A DNA stretch of 10,996 nucleotides from Pseudolabrys sp. (GTDB lineage Bacteria > Pseudomonadota > Alphaproteobacteria > Rhizobiales > Xanthobacteraceae). The DNA lies in the NCBI GenBank assembly GCA_026125925.1, contig JAHCKF010000078.1:1-10996 (forward strand), written 5' to 3'. The notes under the pieces were generated by a model. It was given only the letters and a program-made list of their open reading frames with translations, did no database searches and was not told the origin of the DNA. Every line of letters begins with the position of its first letter. Position 1 is the first letter of the stretch. Of this stretch, positions 1 through 6,679 are shown in pieces. The position numbers and the translations under genes were made by a program.

Positions 1-470
1 CGAAGCTGCCGTCGGCGCTGATCGGCAAGCCGGTGCCGGAGACCAATCTGCCGCCGATCAAGGATCTCGCCATCAACGGCAAGCCGGTGCCCGGGCTGAC
101 GACCGACGCGCTCAAGGGCAACGTCACGCTGGTCAATGTCTGGGCGTCGTGGTGCGTGCCGTGTCGCGACGAGGCGCCGCTGCTCGAACAACTCGCCAAG
201 GATACGCGCTTCAAGATGGTCGGCATCAACTACAAGGATGCGACCGACGACGCGCGGCGCTTCCTCAACCGCTTCGGCAATCCGTTCAGCGCCGTCGGCG
301 CCGACGAGAAGGGCCGCACCTCGATCGACTGGGGCGTCTATGGCGTGCCGGAGACCTTCCTGATCGATCGCGACGGCCGGATCGCCTACAAGCTGGTCGG
401 ACCGATTACGGCCCAGAACATCGACGGCGTGTTGAAACCGCAGATCGAGAAGGCGTTGCAGCAGCCGTAA
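1..470 (+). CDS. ccmG: CcmG/DsbE-type thiol:disulfide interchange protein, 5'-truncated by window edge
   Basis: Periplasmic membrane-anchored thioredoxin-like protein (CcmG/CycY/DsbE) that reduces the apocytochrome c haem-binding cysteines during cytochrome c maturation. The reading frame is open from base 3 (K-L-P-S-A-L-I-G-K-P-V-P) to TAA at 468-470. That opening matches the 'PSALIGKP' stretch found just after the N-terminal anchor in CcmG proteins, so the true start and membrane anchor lie outside the window, and the GTG at 33 is an internal codon. The redox motif W-C-V-P-C is encoded at 150-164. The thioredoxin-fold cis-proline region is visible as Y-G-V-P-E-T-F-L-I-D near 340-370, followed by D-G-R-I-A-Y-K. 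The other ccm genes would be expected upstream. General thioredoxin-like proteins are the only real alternative, and the WCVPC plus GVPETF pair favours CcmG. Confidence 0.9.
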   Translation, partial: KLPSALIGKPVPETNLPPIKDLAINGKPVPGLTTDALKGNVTLVNVWASWCVPCRDEAPLLEQLAKDTRFKMVGINYKDATDDARRFLNRFGNPFSAVGADEKGRTSIDWGVYGVPETFLIDRDGRIAYKLVGPITAQNIDGVLKPQIEKALQQP

Positions 471-501
471 CCAATCGTTAGAGCCGGAAATGGTACTTCT
501 G

Positions 502-529
502 GCCCACGTCCGTCCGTGGGCAGGAAGGA
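502..529 (+). promoter_or_regulatory. Hairpin directly abutting the Shine-Dalgarno of the acyltransferase
   Basis: GCCCACG (502-508) and CGTGGGC (515-521) form a perfect 7-bp GC-rich stem with a 6-nt loop. The purine run AGGAAGGA (522-529) starts on the next base and lies 9 nt before the TTG at 539, which is the evidence for that start. No U-tract follows the stem, so an intrinsic terminator for ccmG is unlikely. A stem this close to the ribosome site could modulate translation, which is inference. Confidence 0.5.
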
Positions 530-538
530 ACGACCCCT

Positions 539-1639
539 TTGCGCTCGACCAATGGCCAGCACTTCTCCCGGCTCGACCATCTGCGCGCCTTCGCCGCCTA
601 CCTGGTGTTCGTCTGGCATTTCCTGCACATAACGCCGGACTACCCGGTGCCCTATGCCAGCAACCCGATTTTCCCGCTGGCGCTGTTTGACGAAGGCCAC
701 ACCGGCGTCGCGCTGTTCATGACGTTGTCCGGTTACCTCTTCGCCAAACTGGTCGGCGACCAGGACATCGAGTTTCCGAACTTCCTGTGGAATCGCGCGA
801 TGCGGCTGGCGCCGCTGATGATCGTCTGCATCGCCGCCTGGGTCGTCATCGGCCAGATGACCGGCGAGCCGATCCCGCTGAGCGATCTCGTCACCGGCTT
901 CGTGCTGCCGACCTGGCCACGCGGCGCCTGGTCGATCGCGATCGAGCTGCACTTCTATCTCATGTTCCCGCTGTTGCTGATGCTGGTGCGCCGCCAGGGC
1001 CCCGGCGCGCTGATGCTGGTGATCGCCGGCGCGCTGTTCCTGCGCATCTACTGGTGGCTGACCTTCGGCGAGGCGCAGCACATCGCCTACTGGACCATCT
1101 TCGGCCGCATCGACCAGTTCGTCTTCGGCATGATGTTCGCCTACGCGACCATGTCCGGTGCCTTGCGGCGGCCGGCGCTCAACGTCGTCGCCGCGATCTC
1201 GACGCTGTCGTTTCTGATCATCTGGACGCAGTTCGACGCCATGGGCGGCTTCTACAACCGTACCGGCGCGCCGTCGCCCTCCCCGATATGGATCGTCATT
1301 CCGACCGTCGAGGCCATCACCTTCGGCGCGCTGATCGCCTGGTATGACGACGCGAGCTTCCGCATTCCCGCGGCGATCGACCGCGCGCTGACGCGCATCG
1401 GCGAATGGTCATACTCGATCTATCTCTTGCACTTCTTTTTGATCATCGGACTGCGCCACTTCATCGGGGGCCGTACCGGCAGCGCGGGCGATTTCTATAT
1501 CGCCTGGCCCGTCGCGACGCTCGCCTTCATCGCCTTCCTGCCGGTGGCGGCGCTGTCCTACACCTGTTTCGAGAAGCGCTTCCTCGCCTTCCGCAAGCCT
1601 TATCTGCGCGAACGCGCCACGGCGACGCAGACCGCCTAG
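539..1639 (+). CDS. Acyltransferase family 3 (OafA/YrhL-like) integral membrane protein
   Basis: Multi-pass inner-membrane O-acyltransferase of the Acyl_transf_3 family; members acetylate or acylate surface polysaccharides, Nod factors, lipids or antibiotics. The acceptor here cannot be told from sequence. The R-X10-H motif of the family is present (R16 to H27 in HLRAFAAYLVFVWHF). Other family signatures are the TM segment with LFMTLSGYLFAKL (59-71), WSIAIELHFYLMFP (131-144) and the C-terminal GEWSYSIYLLHFF (288-300). About ten hydrophobic segments alternate with short charged loops, and 366 aa is normal for the family without an extra SGNH domain. The start is TTG at 539, chosen because AGGAAGGA lies 9 nt upstream. 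It follows ccmG by 68 bp on the same strand and its stop overlaps that of the convergent yciB. The family-level call is firm; the substrate is unknown. Confidence 0.88.
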   Translation: MRSTNGQHFSRLDHLRAFAAYLVFVWHFLHITPDYPVPYASNPIFPLALFDEGHTGVALFMTLSGYLFAKLVGDQDIEFPNFLWNRAMRLAPLMIVCIAAWVVIGQMTGEPIPLSDLVTGFVLPTWPRGAWSIAIELHFYLMFPLLLMLVRRQGPGALMLVIAGALFLRIYWWLTFGEAQHIAYWTIFGRIDQFVFGMMFAYATMSGALRRPALNVVAAISTLSFLIIWTQFDAMGGFYNRTGAPSPSPIWIVIPTVEAITFGALIAWYDDASFRIPAAIDRALTRIGEWSYSIYLLHFFLIIGLRHFIGGRTGSAGDFYIAWPVATLAFIAFLPVAALSYTCFEKRFLAFRKPYLRERATATQTA

Positions 1640-2202
1640 TCTTCCTTCTCGGGCGCGGCGTATTTCATCAGCAGCGGATACTGCAAGGCGCCGAACAGCA
1701 GCGTCAGCGGGATGACGCCGAACAGTTTGAAGCTGACCCAGAAATCGGTGGTCTGCGTGCGCCATACGATTTCATTGAGCACGGCGAGAAACACGAAGAA
1801 CAGCGCCCAGCGCCAGGTCAGCTTGCGCCAGCCCTCCTCGGTGAGGTGAAATACCGAGTCGAAGACGATGCCGAGCAGCGGCTTGTTGAAGAAGATGCCG
1901 AAGAACAGCGCGCCGGCGAACAGCAGATAGATGATGGTCGGCTTGAGCTTGATGAACAGGTCGTCGTGCAGCACCAAGGTCAGCCCGCCGAACACCAGCA
2001 CCACCACGGCGGTGACGACCGGCATCACCGCGACATGCCGCGTCAGCACATAGGACACGGCGAGCGCCGCCAGCACCGCGACCATGAAGCTGCCGGTGGC
2101 GTAATAGATGCCGAGCTTGGAATTCATGACGAAGAACAGGATCAGCGGCCCGATATCGAGCGCCAGCTTCAGCATCGGGTTGAGTTGTTTTTTCTCGGGC
2201 AT
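1636..2202 (-). CDS. yciB: Septation protein A / inner membrane-spanning protein YciB (IspZ family)
   Basis: Small polytopic inner-membrane protein of the YciB/intracellular septation protein A family, linked in enterobacteria to cell-envelope synthesis and division. The 188-aa length fits. Family hallmarks are LDIGPLILFFVMNSKLGIYYAT near residues 15-36, FIKLKPTIIYLLFAGALFFG (83-102), NKPLL (106-110), LTEEGWRKLTWRWALFF (120-136), and LNEIVWRTQTTDFWVSFKLFG (142-162). Five or so hydrophobic segments are visible, with a short charged tail. The ATG (2200-2202) overlaps the ftsY TGA by one base (TGATG), so translation is probably coupled and the gene is second in an ftsY-yciB operon. Its TAG stop shares the palindrome CTAG (1636-1639) with the stop of the convergent acyltransferase gene. 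I am confident of the family; the molecular function of the family itself is poorly defined. Confidence 0.95.
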   Translation of the reverse strand: MPEKKQLNPMLKLALDIGPLILFFVMNSKLGIYYATGSFMVAVLAALAVSYVLTRHVAVMPVVTAVVVLVFGGLTLVLHDDLFIKLKPTIIYLLFAGALFFGIFFNKPLLGIVFDSVFHLTEEGWRKLTWRWALFFVFLAVLNEIVWRTQTTDFWVSFKLFGVIPLTLLFGALQYPLLMKYAAPEKED

Positions 2203-3134
2203 CAGTCTTCAATCCCCACCACCGCCCGCGCGAAATCGCGCGCGGTGAAGTCACTCAGGTCGTCGACGCCTTCGCCGACGCCGATGAAGTGCACCGGCAG
2301 CTTGAACTTCTCGGCGATCGCCACGAGGATGCCGCCGCGCGCGGTGCCGTCGAGCTTGGTCATGACAAGACCGGTAACCCCGGCAATCTTGCCAAAAATC
2401 TCGACCTGACTGAGCGCGTTCTGGCCGACAGTGGCGTCGAGCACCAGCAGCACGGCATGCGGCGCGGTCGGCTCCACCTTGCGGATCACGCGCACGATCT
2501 TTTCCAGTTCGCTCATCAGTTCGGCGCGGTTCTGCAAACGGCCCGCCGTGTCGATCAGCACCACTTCGGTGCCGTCGGCCTTGGCCTGCGTCACCGCGTC
2601 GAAAGCGAGACTGGCCGGATCGGAACCGGGTGTCCGCGCCACGACGCTGGCGCCGGTGCGCTCGGCCCAGATCTTGAGCTGGTCGATGGCGGCGGCGCGA
2701 AACGTATCGGCGGCGACCAGCATCACCTTCTTGCCCTGGGCGCGAAACCGCGCCGACATCTTGCCGATGGTGGTGGTCTTGCCCGAGCCGTTGACGCCGG
2801 ACACCAGAATGACGAAAGGCCGCGTCGTAACCTCGAGCGGTTTCGCCACCGGAGCCATCACCTTCTCGATCTCGCCGGCGAGCAGCGCGCGCAATTCGTC
2901 CGGCGCGATGCCCTTCTCGTAGCGGCCGCCGCCCAGCGTGTCCGAGATGCGGCTGGCGAAGCCGACGCCGAGATCGGCACGGATCAGCTCGTTCTCCAGA
3001 TCGTCGAGGGTGGCGGCGTCGAGCTTGCGCTTGGTGACGAGATCGCTGATCGCGGTTCCCAGCGACGCCGAGGTGCGCTTCAGCCCCCCGCTCAGCCGCT
3101 TCCACCAGCTCTGCTTTTCGGTGCTGTCGTTCAT
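2202..3134 (-). CDS. ftsY: Signal recognition particle receptor FtsY
   Basis: SRP receptor GTPase that docks the Ffh-4.5S RNA-ribosome complex at the inner membrane. Translated from the ATG at 3134 it has 310 residues: a short N-terminal basic, Trp-containing segment (SWWKRLSGGLKRTSASLG, 9-26) that could be the membrane-targeting helix, the N domain helical bundle (to about 100), then the G domain. GTPase motifs are GVNGSGKTT (113-121), DTFRAAAIDQL (143-153), DTAGRLQNR (195-203) and TKLDGTARGG (259-268); the closing FIGVGEGVDDL (283-293) is typical. The long acidic A domain of E. coli FtsY is absent, as is common in alphaproteobacteria. The frame is open to 3245, but that extension would run into the divergent rluA-like gene and lacks family similarity, so MNDSTEK is chosen. 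No strong Shine-Dalgarno is seen before it. It is first in an operon with yciB. Confidence 0.96.
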   Translation of the reverse strand: MNDSTEKQSWWKRLSGGLKRTSASLGTAISDLVTKRKLDAATLDDLENELIRADLGVGFASRISDTLGGGRYEKGIAPDELRALLAGEIEKVMAPVAKPLEVTTRPFVILVSGVNGSGKTTTIGKMSARFRAQGKKVMLVAADTFRAAAIDQLKIWAERTGASVVARTPGSDPASLAFDAVTQAKADGTEVVLIDTAGRLQNRAELMSELEKIVRVIRKVEPTAPHAVLLVLDATVGQNALSQVEIFGKIAGVTGLVMTKLDGTARGGILVAIAEKFKLPVHFIGVGEGVDDLSDFTARDFARAVVGIED

Positions 3135-3180
3135 GTCGGGGCCGTGATAGCCGTTTTGCTTCGATGCCGGAAGCGGAACA
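3135..3180. promoter_or_regulatory. 46-bp divergent spacer between ftsY and the RluA-like gene
   Basis: This short gap separates the ftsY ATG (minus) from the pseudouridine synthase ATG (plus, 3181). GGAAG at 3169-3173 lies 7 nt before 3181 and serves as its ribosome site. The spacer is too short to hold two complete non-overlapping promoters, so at least one promoter must overlap the neighbouring coding sequence. I see no convincing -35/-10 pair in it. Confidence 0.45.
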
Positions 3181-3963
3181 ATGACCCCCGACGAAATGCT
3201 CGCCCGCCTCTTGTACCGCGACGGCATGATGCTGGTCGTCGACAAGCCGGCCGGCCTGTCGGTGCATCGCGGGCCGAAAGGCGGCCACAGCCTCGAGGAT
3301 TATTTCGGCGCGCTGCGCTTCGGCCTGCCGCGCGACCCGGCGCTGGCGCACCGCCTCGACAAGGACACCTCGGGCTGCCTGGTGCTCGGCCGCCACCGCA
3401 AGGCGCTGGCGCTGCTCGGCAAGCTGTTCAAGCAGGGCAAGGTCGGCAAGACCTATTGGGCCGTCGTCGAAGGCGGTCCGGCAGAGGACGAAGGCCTCAT
3501 CGACATGCCGCTCGGTGAGATCGACAAGGGCCGCGGCTGGTGGATGAAACCCGATCCGCACGGCAAGCCGGCGCAGTCGACGTGGAAGGTGATGGGGCGC
3601 GGCGGCGGTAAAACCTGGCTCGCTTTGGAGCCGCTGACCGGCCGCACGCATCAACTCCGCGTGCATTGCGCCGAGATGGGCTTTCCGATCGTCGGCGATC
3701 CGATTTACGGGAGCGCCGATCGCAGTGGCATCCCGCCGCTGCATCTGCATTCGCGCGCGATCACCGTGCCGATCTCGAAGAACAAGCCGGCGGTGACGGC
3801 CGAAGCGCCGGTGCCGGAGCATATGCGCGAGCTCTTGCGGGCGTGCGGATGGCATGGAGAGACGGCCATAAACTCCGCTCATTCCCGCGAAAGCGGGAAT
3901 CCAGAAAGCGAGACAGAAACCGCCGAAATTGTTGCTCCTAGACCCCCGCTTTCGCGGGGATGA
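3181..3963 (+). CDS. RluA-family RNA pseudouridine synthase with repeat-derived C-terminal tail
   Basis: Isomerises specific uridines to pseudouridine in rRNA or tRNA. The catalytic motif HRLDKDTSG spans 57-65 with D60 as the expected nucleophile. Other family elements are LVVDKPAGLSVHRG (18-31), KTYWAVVEG (90-98), and GRTHQLRVHCAEMGFPIVGDP (154-174), followed by LHLHSRAITVP (187-197). There is no N-terminal S4 domain, so it resembles the RluA/TruC-like compact branch; the exact RNA site cannot be assigned. The ATG at 3181 has GGAAG 7 nt upstream. Residues 232-260, including NSAHSRESGNPESETE, are encoded by a palindromic repeat (3874-3968), and the TGA stop (3961-3963) lies in its right arm, so the native protein probably ended near residue 231. 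The gene is divergent from ftsY and convergent with the small four-Cys gene. Confidence 0.92.
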   Translation: MTPDEMLARLLYRDGMMLVVDKPAGLSVHRGPKGGHSLEDYFGALRFGLPRDPALAHRLDKDTSGCLVLGRHRKALALLGKLFKQGKVGKTYWAVVEGGPAEDEGLIDMPLGEIDKGRGWWMKPDPHGKPAQSTWKVMGRGGGKTWLALEPLTGRTHQLRVHCAEMGFPIVGDPIYGSADRSGIPPLHLHSRAITVPISKNKPAVTAEAPVPEHMRELLRACGWHGETAINSAHSRESGNPESETETAEIVAPRPPLSRG

Positions 3964-3968
3964 GCGGA
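3874..3968. repeat. 95-bp palindromic repeat (MITE/REP-like) with inverted 31-nt arms
   Basis: The left arm (3874-3904) and the reverse complement of the right arm (3938-3968) match at 27 of 31 positions, all four differences being transitions. Each arm is itself a hairpin: the left has ATTCCCGC (3881-3888), loop GAAA (3889-3892) and GCGGGAAT (3893-3900), a perfect 8-bp stem. The right arm has CCCCGC/GCGGGG around TTTC (3950-3953), which reads GAAA on the minus strand. The left arm has the look of the widespread proteobacterial repeat whose translation gives 'HSRESGNPE'. It lies between convergent genes, covering the end of the RluA-like gene and stopping 5 bp before the TAA of the small secreted protein gene, so a bidirectional terminator or 3'-end protector role is possible (inference). 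Confidence 0.88.
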
Positions 3969-3973
3969 CGGAT

Positions 3974-4366
3974 TTACCGACCGCAACGCTGATAGGTCAG
4001 CGTTGACCAATCCGCCGCGTCGATCTGCAGCAACAGCTCCGGCCGCTGCCCGGTCTTCTCCAGCACGATCAGGATGAGCTCGCGGCTGGTCTTCACGCCC
4101 TCGCCTTCGCAGGCCAGCTTGAGCCGATGCGCGGCGTTGCCGGACTTCGACAGCCGGCGCGACGACACGACGCGGCAGGCGCTGGCGTAGTAGTCGAGTT
4201 GCTTCTCCGTGAAGGTGACCTTGAGATCGTCATTGCTGCCGTCGCGGCAGGCATCGGGCCCTTTGACCGCCCATTGCCCGACATAAGGCGGCGCTTCCTG
4301 CGCCATCGCGCCGGTCGCAGCGACAGCCAGCATCAATGCGGCGAGGGCGATCGATTTCATGCTCAC
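3974..4366 (-). CDS. Small exported four-cysteine protein of unknown function
   Basis: I do not recognise the family. The 130-residue product begins with a clear signal peptide: a short basic start (MSMK), a hydrophobic core (SIALAALMLAVAATG) and an A-M-A cleavage site before Q23, so a mature periplasmic protein of about 108 residues is expected. The mature part contains exactly four cysteines (C40, C64, C86, C128), which would allow two disulfides. Notable stretches are YVGQWAVKGPDACRDGSNDDLKVTF (28-52) and a C-terminal TYQRCGR. The GTG (4364-4366) overlaps the mtaB TGA as GTGA; the ATG at 4358-4360 (MKSIAL...) is an equally plausible start and leaves the signal peptide intact. Coupling to mtaB is likely. 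No membrane segment follows the signal peptide. A cell-envelope role is inference only. Confidence 0.75.
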   Translation of the reverse strand: MSMKSIALAALMLAVAATGAMAQEAPPYVGQWAVKGPDACRDGSNDDLKVTFTEKQLDYYASACRVVSSRRLSKSGNAAHRLKLACEGEGVKTSRELILIVLEKTGQRPELLLQIDAADWSTLTYQRCGR

Positions 4367-5583
4367 GCCGCCAGCAACTGGCGGCCGTCATGGCCGGCGA
4401 CAGCGAGGTCGAGAAACAATCCGGGCGCCAGCGGCGCGTGGAGCCGCATTGCGGTGAACTGCTCGGTGCGGGCAATGCCGCCGCGCTCGGTGAGCACGCG
4501 GCGTGTCGTGCCGACCTGCGCGTCGAGATGCGCGCGCAAGGCCGCCTCGCCGCGCTCGCGCAGGCGCAGCGCGCGCTCCTTGATCACGGCGCGATCGAGC
4601 TGCGGCATGCGCGCCGCCGGCGTGCCGGGACGCGGCGAGAACGGAAAGACGTGAAGCTGCGTCAAACCGCAGTCGTCGACCAGATCGAGCGAGCGCGCGA
4701 ACATGTCCTCAGTCTCGGTCGGGAAGCCGGCGATGATGTCGGCGCCGAACACCACGTCGGGCCGCCGCCGCCGCACGTCGTTACAAAAAGCAATGGCGTC
4801 GGCGCGCGAATGGCGGCGCTTCATGCGTTTGAGGATCATGTCGTCACCGGCCTGCAGCGACAAATGCAGATGCGGCATCAGCCGCGGCTCGTTCGCCAGC
4901 GCGTCGAGCAGATCGGCGTCGGCTTCGACGGAGTCAATGGATGACAGCCGCAACCGCGCAATGTCGGGAACTTCGCGCAGCAGCCGCTTGACCAGCACGC
5001 CGAGCTGCCACTCGCCATCGCGATAGCTGGTGATGTCGACACCGGTCAGCACGATCTCGCGATAGCCATTGGCGACAAGCCGCCGGGCCTGCGCGATCAC
5101 ATCGGCGATCGGCAGCGAGCGCGAATTGCCGCGTCCGAACGGGATGATGCAGAAGGTGCAGCGATGGTCGCAGCCGTTCTGCACCTGCACGAAGGCCCGG
5201 GTGTGACCGTCGATGGCATCGACGCCATGCGCCTTGATGCTCGTTGATGCCATGATGTCGCCGACGGCGACGCGGGTCTCGCCGCGCCACGCGGCTGCGC
5301 TCATCTTTTCGTCGTTGCCGAGCACGCGGTTCACTTCCGGCATAGCGGCGAAGATCGCGGCGTCGGCCTGCGCGGCACAGCCGGTGACGACGATGTTGGC
5401 GTCGGGCTGTTCGCGCTTGGCGCGGCGAATGGACTGCCGCGCCTGCTTCACCGCTTCCGCCGTCACCGCGCAAGTGTTGAACACGACGGCGTCGGTGACG
5501 CCGGCGGCTGCCGCCTCGCGCTTGATGACTTCGGATTCGGCAATGTTCAGCCGGCAGCCGAAGGTGTGGACGGAGATGGGCAC
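4363..5583 (-). CDS. mtaB: tRNA (N6-threonylcarbamoyladenosine(37)-C2)-methylthiotransferase MtaB
   Basis: Radical-SAM methylthiotransferase that converts t6A37 to ms2t6A37 in ANN-decoding tRNAs. The 406-aa product has the three domains in order. The N-terminal UPF0004 domain has cluster cysteines C10 (TFGCRLN), C38 (FNTCAVT) and C69 (VTGCAAQ). The radical-SAM core has C138, C142 and C145 (GCDHRCTFCIIPFGRG), with later LSSIDSVE, LHLSLQAGDD and ADIIAGFPTETE. A C-terminal TRAM-like region covers roughly 355-405. The CRLN form of the first motif and the overall pattern fit MtaB rather than MiaB. The start is GTG at 5581-5583, with GAGGGG about 8 nt upstream. It lies downstream of dapF on the same strand across a 211-bp gap filled by a repeat, and overlaps the next gene by four bases. 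Confidence 0.93.
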   Translation of the reverse strand: MPISVHTFGCRLNIAESEVIKREAAAAGVTDAVVFNTCAVTAEAVKQARQSIRRAKREQPDANIVVTGCAAQADAAIFAAMPEVNRVLGNDEKMSAAAWRGETRVAVGDIMASTSIKAHGVDAIDGHTRAFVQVQNGCDHRCTFCIIPFGRGNSRSLPIADVIAQARRLVANGYREIVLTGVDITSYRDGEWQLGVLVKRLLREVPDIARLRLSSIDSVEADADLLDALANEPRLMPHLHLSLQAGDDMILKRMKRRHSRADAIAFCNDVRRRRPDVVFGADIIAGFPTETEDMFARSLDLVDDCGLTQLHVFPFSPRPGTPAARMPQLDRAVIKERALRLRERGEAALRAHLDAQVGTTRRVLTERGGIARTEQFTAMRLHAPLAPGLFLDLAVAGHDGRQLLAA

Positions 5584-5633
5584 TACTCGAGCCCCTCGCT
5601 GTGAAATGAGGCGCTTCGAGACACTCTGCCGAA

Positions 5634-5779
5634 CTCCCTCTCCCCATAGGCGAGCGAACGCTCGCCGTTCGGCGAGCTACCGGGGAGAGGGTTGGGGTGA
5701 GGGGGCAAGTGCCTATCGAAAAACCCGATACCCTCACCCGCCCGCCTGCGGCGGGCGACCTCTCCCCATGGGAGAGGTG
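5634..5779. repeat. Compound palindromic repeat between dapF and mtaB
   Basis: Several nested hairpins fill most of the dapF-mtaB gap. CCCTCTCCCC (5636-5645) pairs perfectly with GGGGAGAGGG (5682-5691) and encloses GGCGAGCG-AA-CGCTCGCC (5649-5666). GGGTGAGGG (5695-5703) can pair with CCCTCACCC (5731-5739). Next come CGCCCGCC-TGC-GGCGGGCG (5739-5757) and ACCTCTCC-CCATG-GGAGAGGT (5758-5778). The motifs resemble a dispersed repeat common in Hyphomicrobiales genomes (translations of the type 'HPNPLPxGER'). Lying downstream of dapF and upstream of mtaB, it may attenuate or process their transcript (inference). I see no separate gene in this gap. Confidence 0.85.
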
Positions 5780-5794
5780 AAGAAGCGCGCGGCG

Positions 5795-6679
5795 TCACGG
5801 CACCGACACCTTCTCAAACAGCTTCGGATCGAAGCGGCCTTCGAATTCGAACTCGACCGGTCCGGTCATCAGCACATGATCGTCGCTGGCGCGCCACTCG
5901 ATGACGAGTTCGCCGCCGGGCAGCGTCATGTGCACCTTGCGCTCGGTGCGCTTGAGCCGCGCCGCCGCCACCGCGGTGGCGCAGGCGGCCGAACCGCAGG
6001 CGCGCGTCAGACCGGCGCCGCGCTCCCAGGTGCGCATGACGATGTGCTCGCGATCGACGATGTGCGCCAGTGTGATATTGGCGCGATCGGGGAAAATCGG
6101 GTGGTTCTCGAGCAGCGGGCCGAACTTTGCCAGGTCATAGGCATAAGGGTCATCGACCCAGAAGATCGCGTGCGGATTGCCCATGTTGACGACCGACGGA
6201 GAATGCAGCACCGGCGCATCGATGGGTCCGATCTGCAGTTCGATCATCCGCGTGTCGCGGAATTCCTCGGCCAGCGGAATCTCGTTCCAGGCAAAGCGCG
6301 GCTTGCCCATGTCGATGGTGAACTGGCCGTTGTCGTTCTTCCACGCATTGAGAATGCCGGCATTGGTCTCGAAGGTCAGCGCCGACTTGCCGTTGGCGCC
6401 GGAGACCAGCGTGGCGACGCAACGCATGCCGTTACCACAGGCGCCGGCTTCCGAACCGTCATTGTTGTAGATGCGGATGAAGGCATCGGTGCCCGGAAGG
6501 CGCGGCGGATACAGCGCCATTAATTGGTCATAAGGCGCGCCCGCAGGGGACGCCGCGGCGCGCGCCTCGTCCGCGCCAATCGGCGCCGCGCGCGGCGCGT
6601 CGCCACGCAGATCGACGACGACGATCTCGTTGCCGATGCCGTTCATCTTGACGAAAGTCTTGTTGGAAAGCGCGCCCAT
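5795..6679 (-). CDS. dapF: Diaminopimelate epimerase DapF
   Basis: Cofactor-independent epimerase that converts LL- to meso-diaminopimelate for lysine and peptidoglycan synthesis in the cytoplasm. Translated from the ATG at 6679 the product has 294 residues. [15 protein letters not shown] (9-23) is the family N-terminus. The two active-site cysteines are C81, in [17 protein letters not shown] (71-87), and C228, in [13 protein letters not shown] (223-235). [15 protein letters not shown] (163-177) and the closing [10 protein letters not shown] (253-262) are also typical. The frame is open to 6766, but that upstream stretch ([10 protein letters not shown]...) has no family similarity, and AGGTGG lies about 12 nt before the 6679 ATG. 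It is divergent from the GyrI-like gene, and mtaB and the four-Cys gene lie downstream, possibly in the same transcript despite the intervening repeat. Confidence 0.96.
   Translation of the reverse strand: MGALSNKTFVKMNGIGNEIVVVDLRGDAPRAAPIGADEARAAASPAGAPYDQLMALYPPRLPGTDAFIRIYNNDGSEAGACGNGMRCVATLVSGANGKSALTFETNAGILNAWKNDNGQFTIDMGKPRFAWNEIPLAEEFRDTRMIELQIGPIDAPVLHSPSVVNMGNPHAIFWVDDPYAYDLAKFGPLLENHPIFPDRANITLAHIVDREHIVMRTWERGAGLTRACGSAACATAVAAARLKRTERKVHMTLPGGELVIEWRASDDHVLMTGPVEFEFEGRFDPKLFEKVSVP

Noticed and set aside
3135..3245. N-terminal extension of FtsY to 3245
   Set aside because: The extra residues overlap the divergent pseudouridine synthase, do not resemble FtsY N-termini and place the basic SWWKRL segment internally.
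2289..3518. Plus-strand open frame of 409 aa
   Set aside because: Antisense to ftsY, which has all GTPase motifs; composition is His/Arg/Gly-rich and family-free.
2251..3882. Long minus-strand open frame of 543 aa covering ftsY and the RluA-like gene
   Set aside because: It is the wrong frame of ftsY and antisense to the pseudouridine synthase; it is extremely Arg-rich with no domain pattern, a typical artefact of high-GC coding DNA.
3874..3968. Reading the repeat as a CRISPR repeat pair
   Set aside because: There are only two arms and they are inverted, not direct, with a 33-bp centre; there are no further repeats and no cas genes nearby.
5583..5798. 71-aa minus-strand open frame in the dapF-mtaB gap
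   Set aside because: Its sequence (HPNPLPG...NGER) is just the translation of the palindromic repeat, as seen for this repeat class elsewhere.
5213..6523. Plus-strand open frame of 436 aa spanning mtaB 5' end, the repeat and dapF
   Set aside because: It runs antisense through two well-supported genes and straight through the palindromic repeat; its composition matches neither a family nor a signal.
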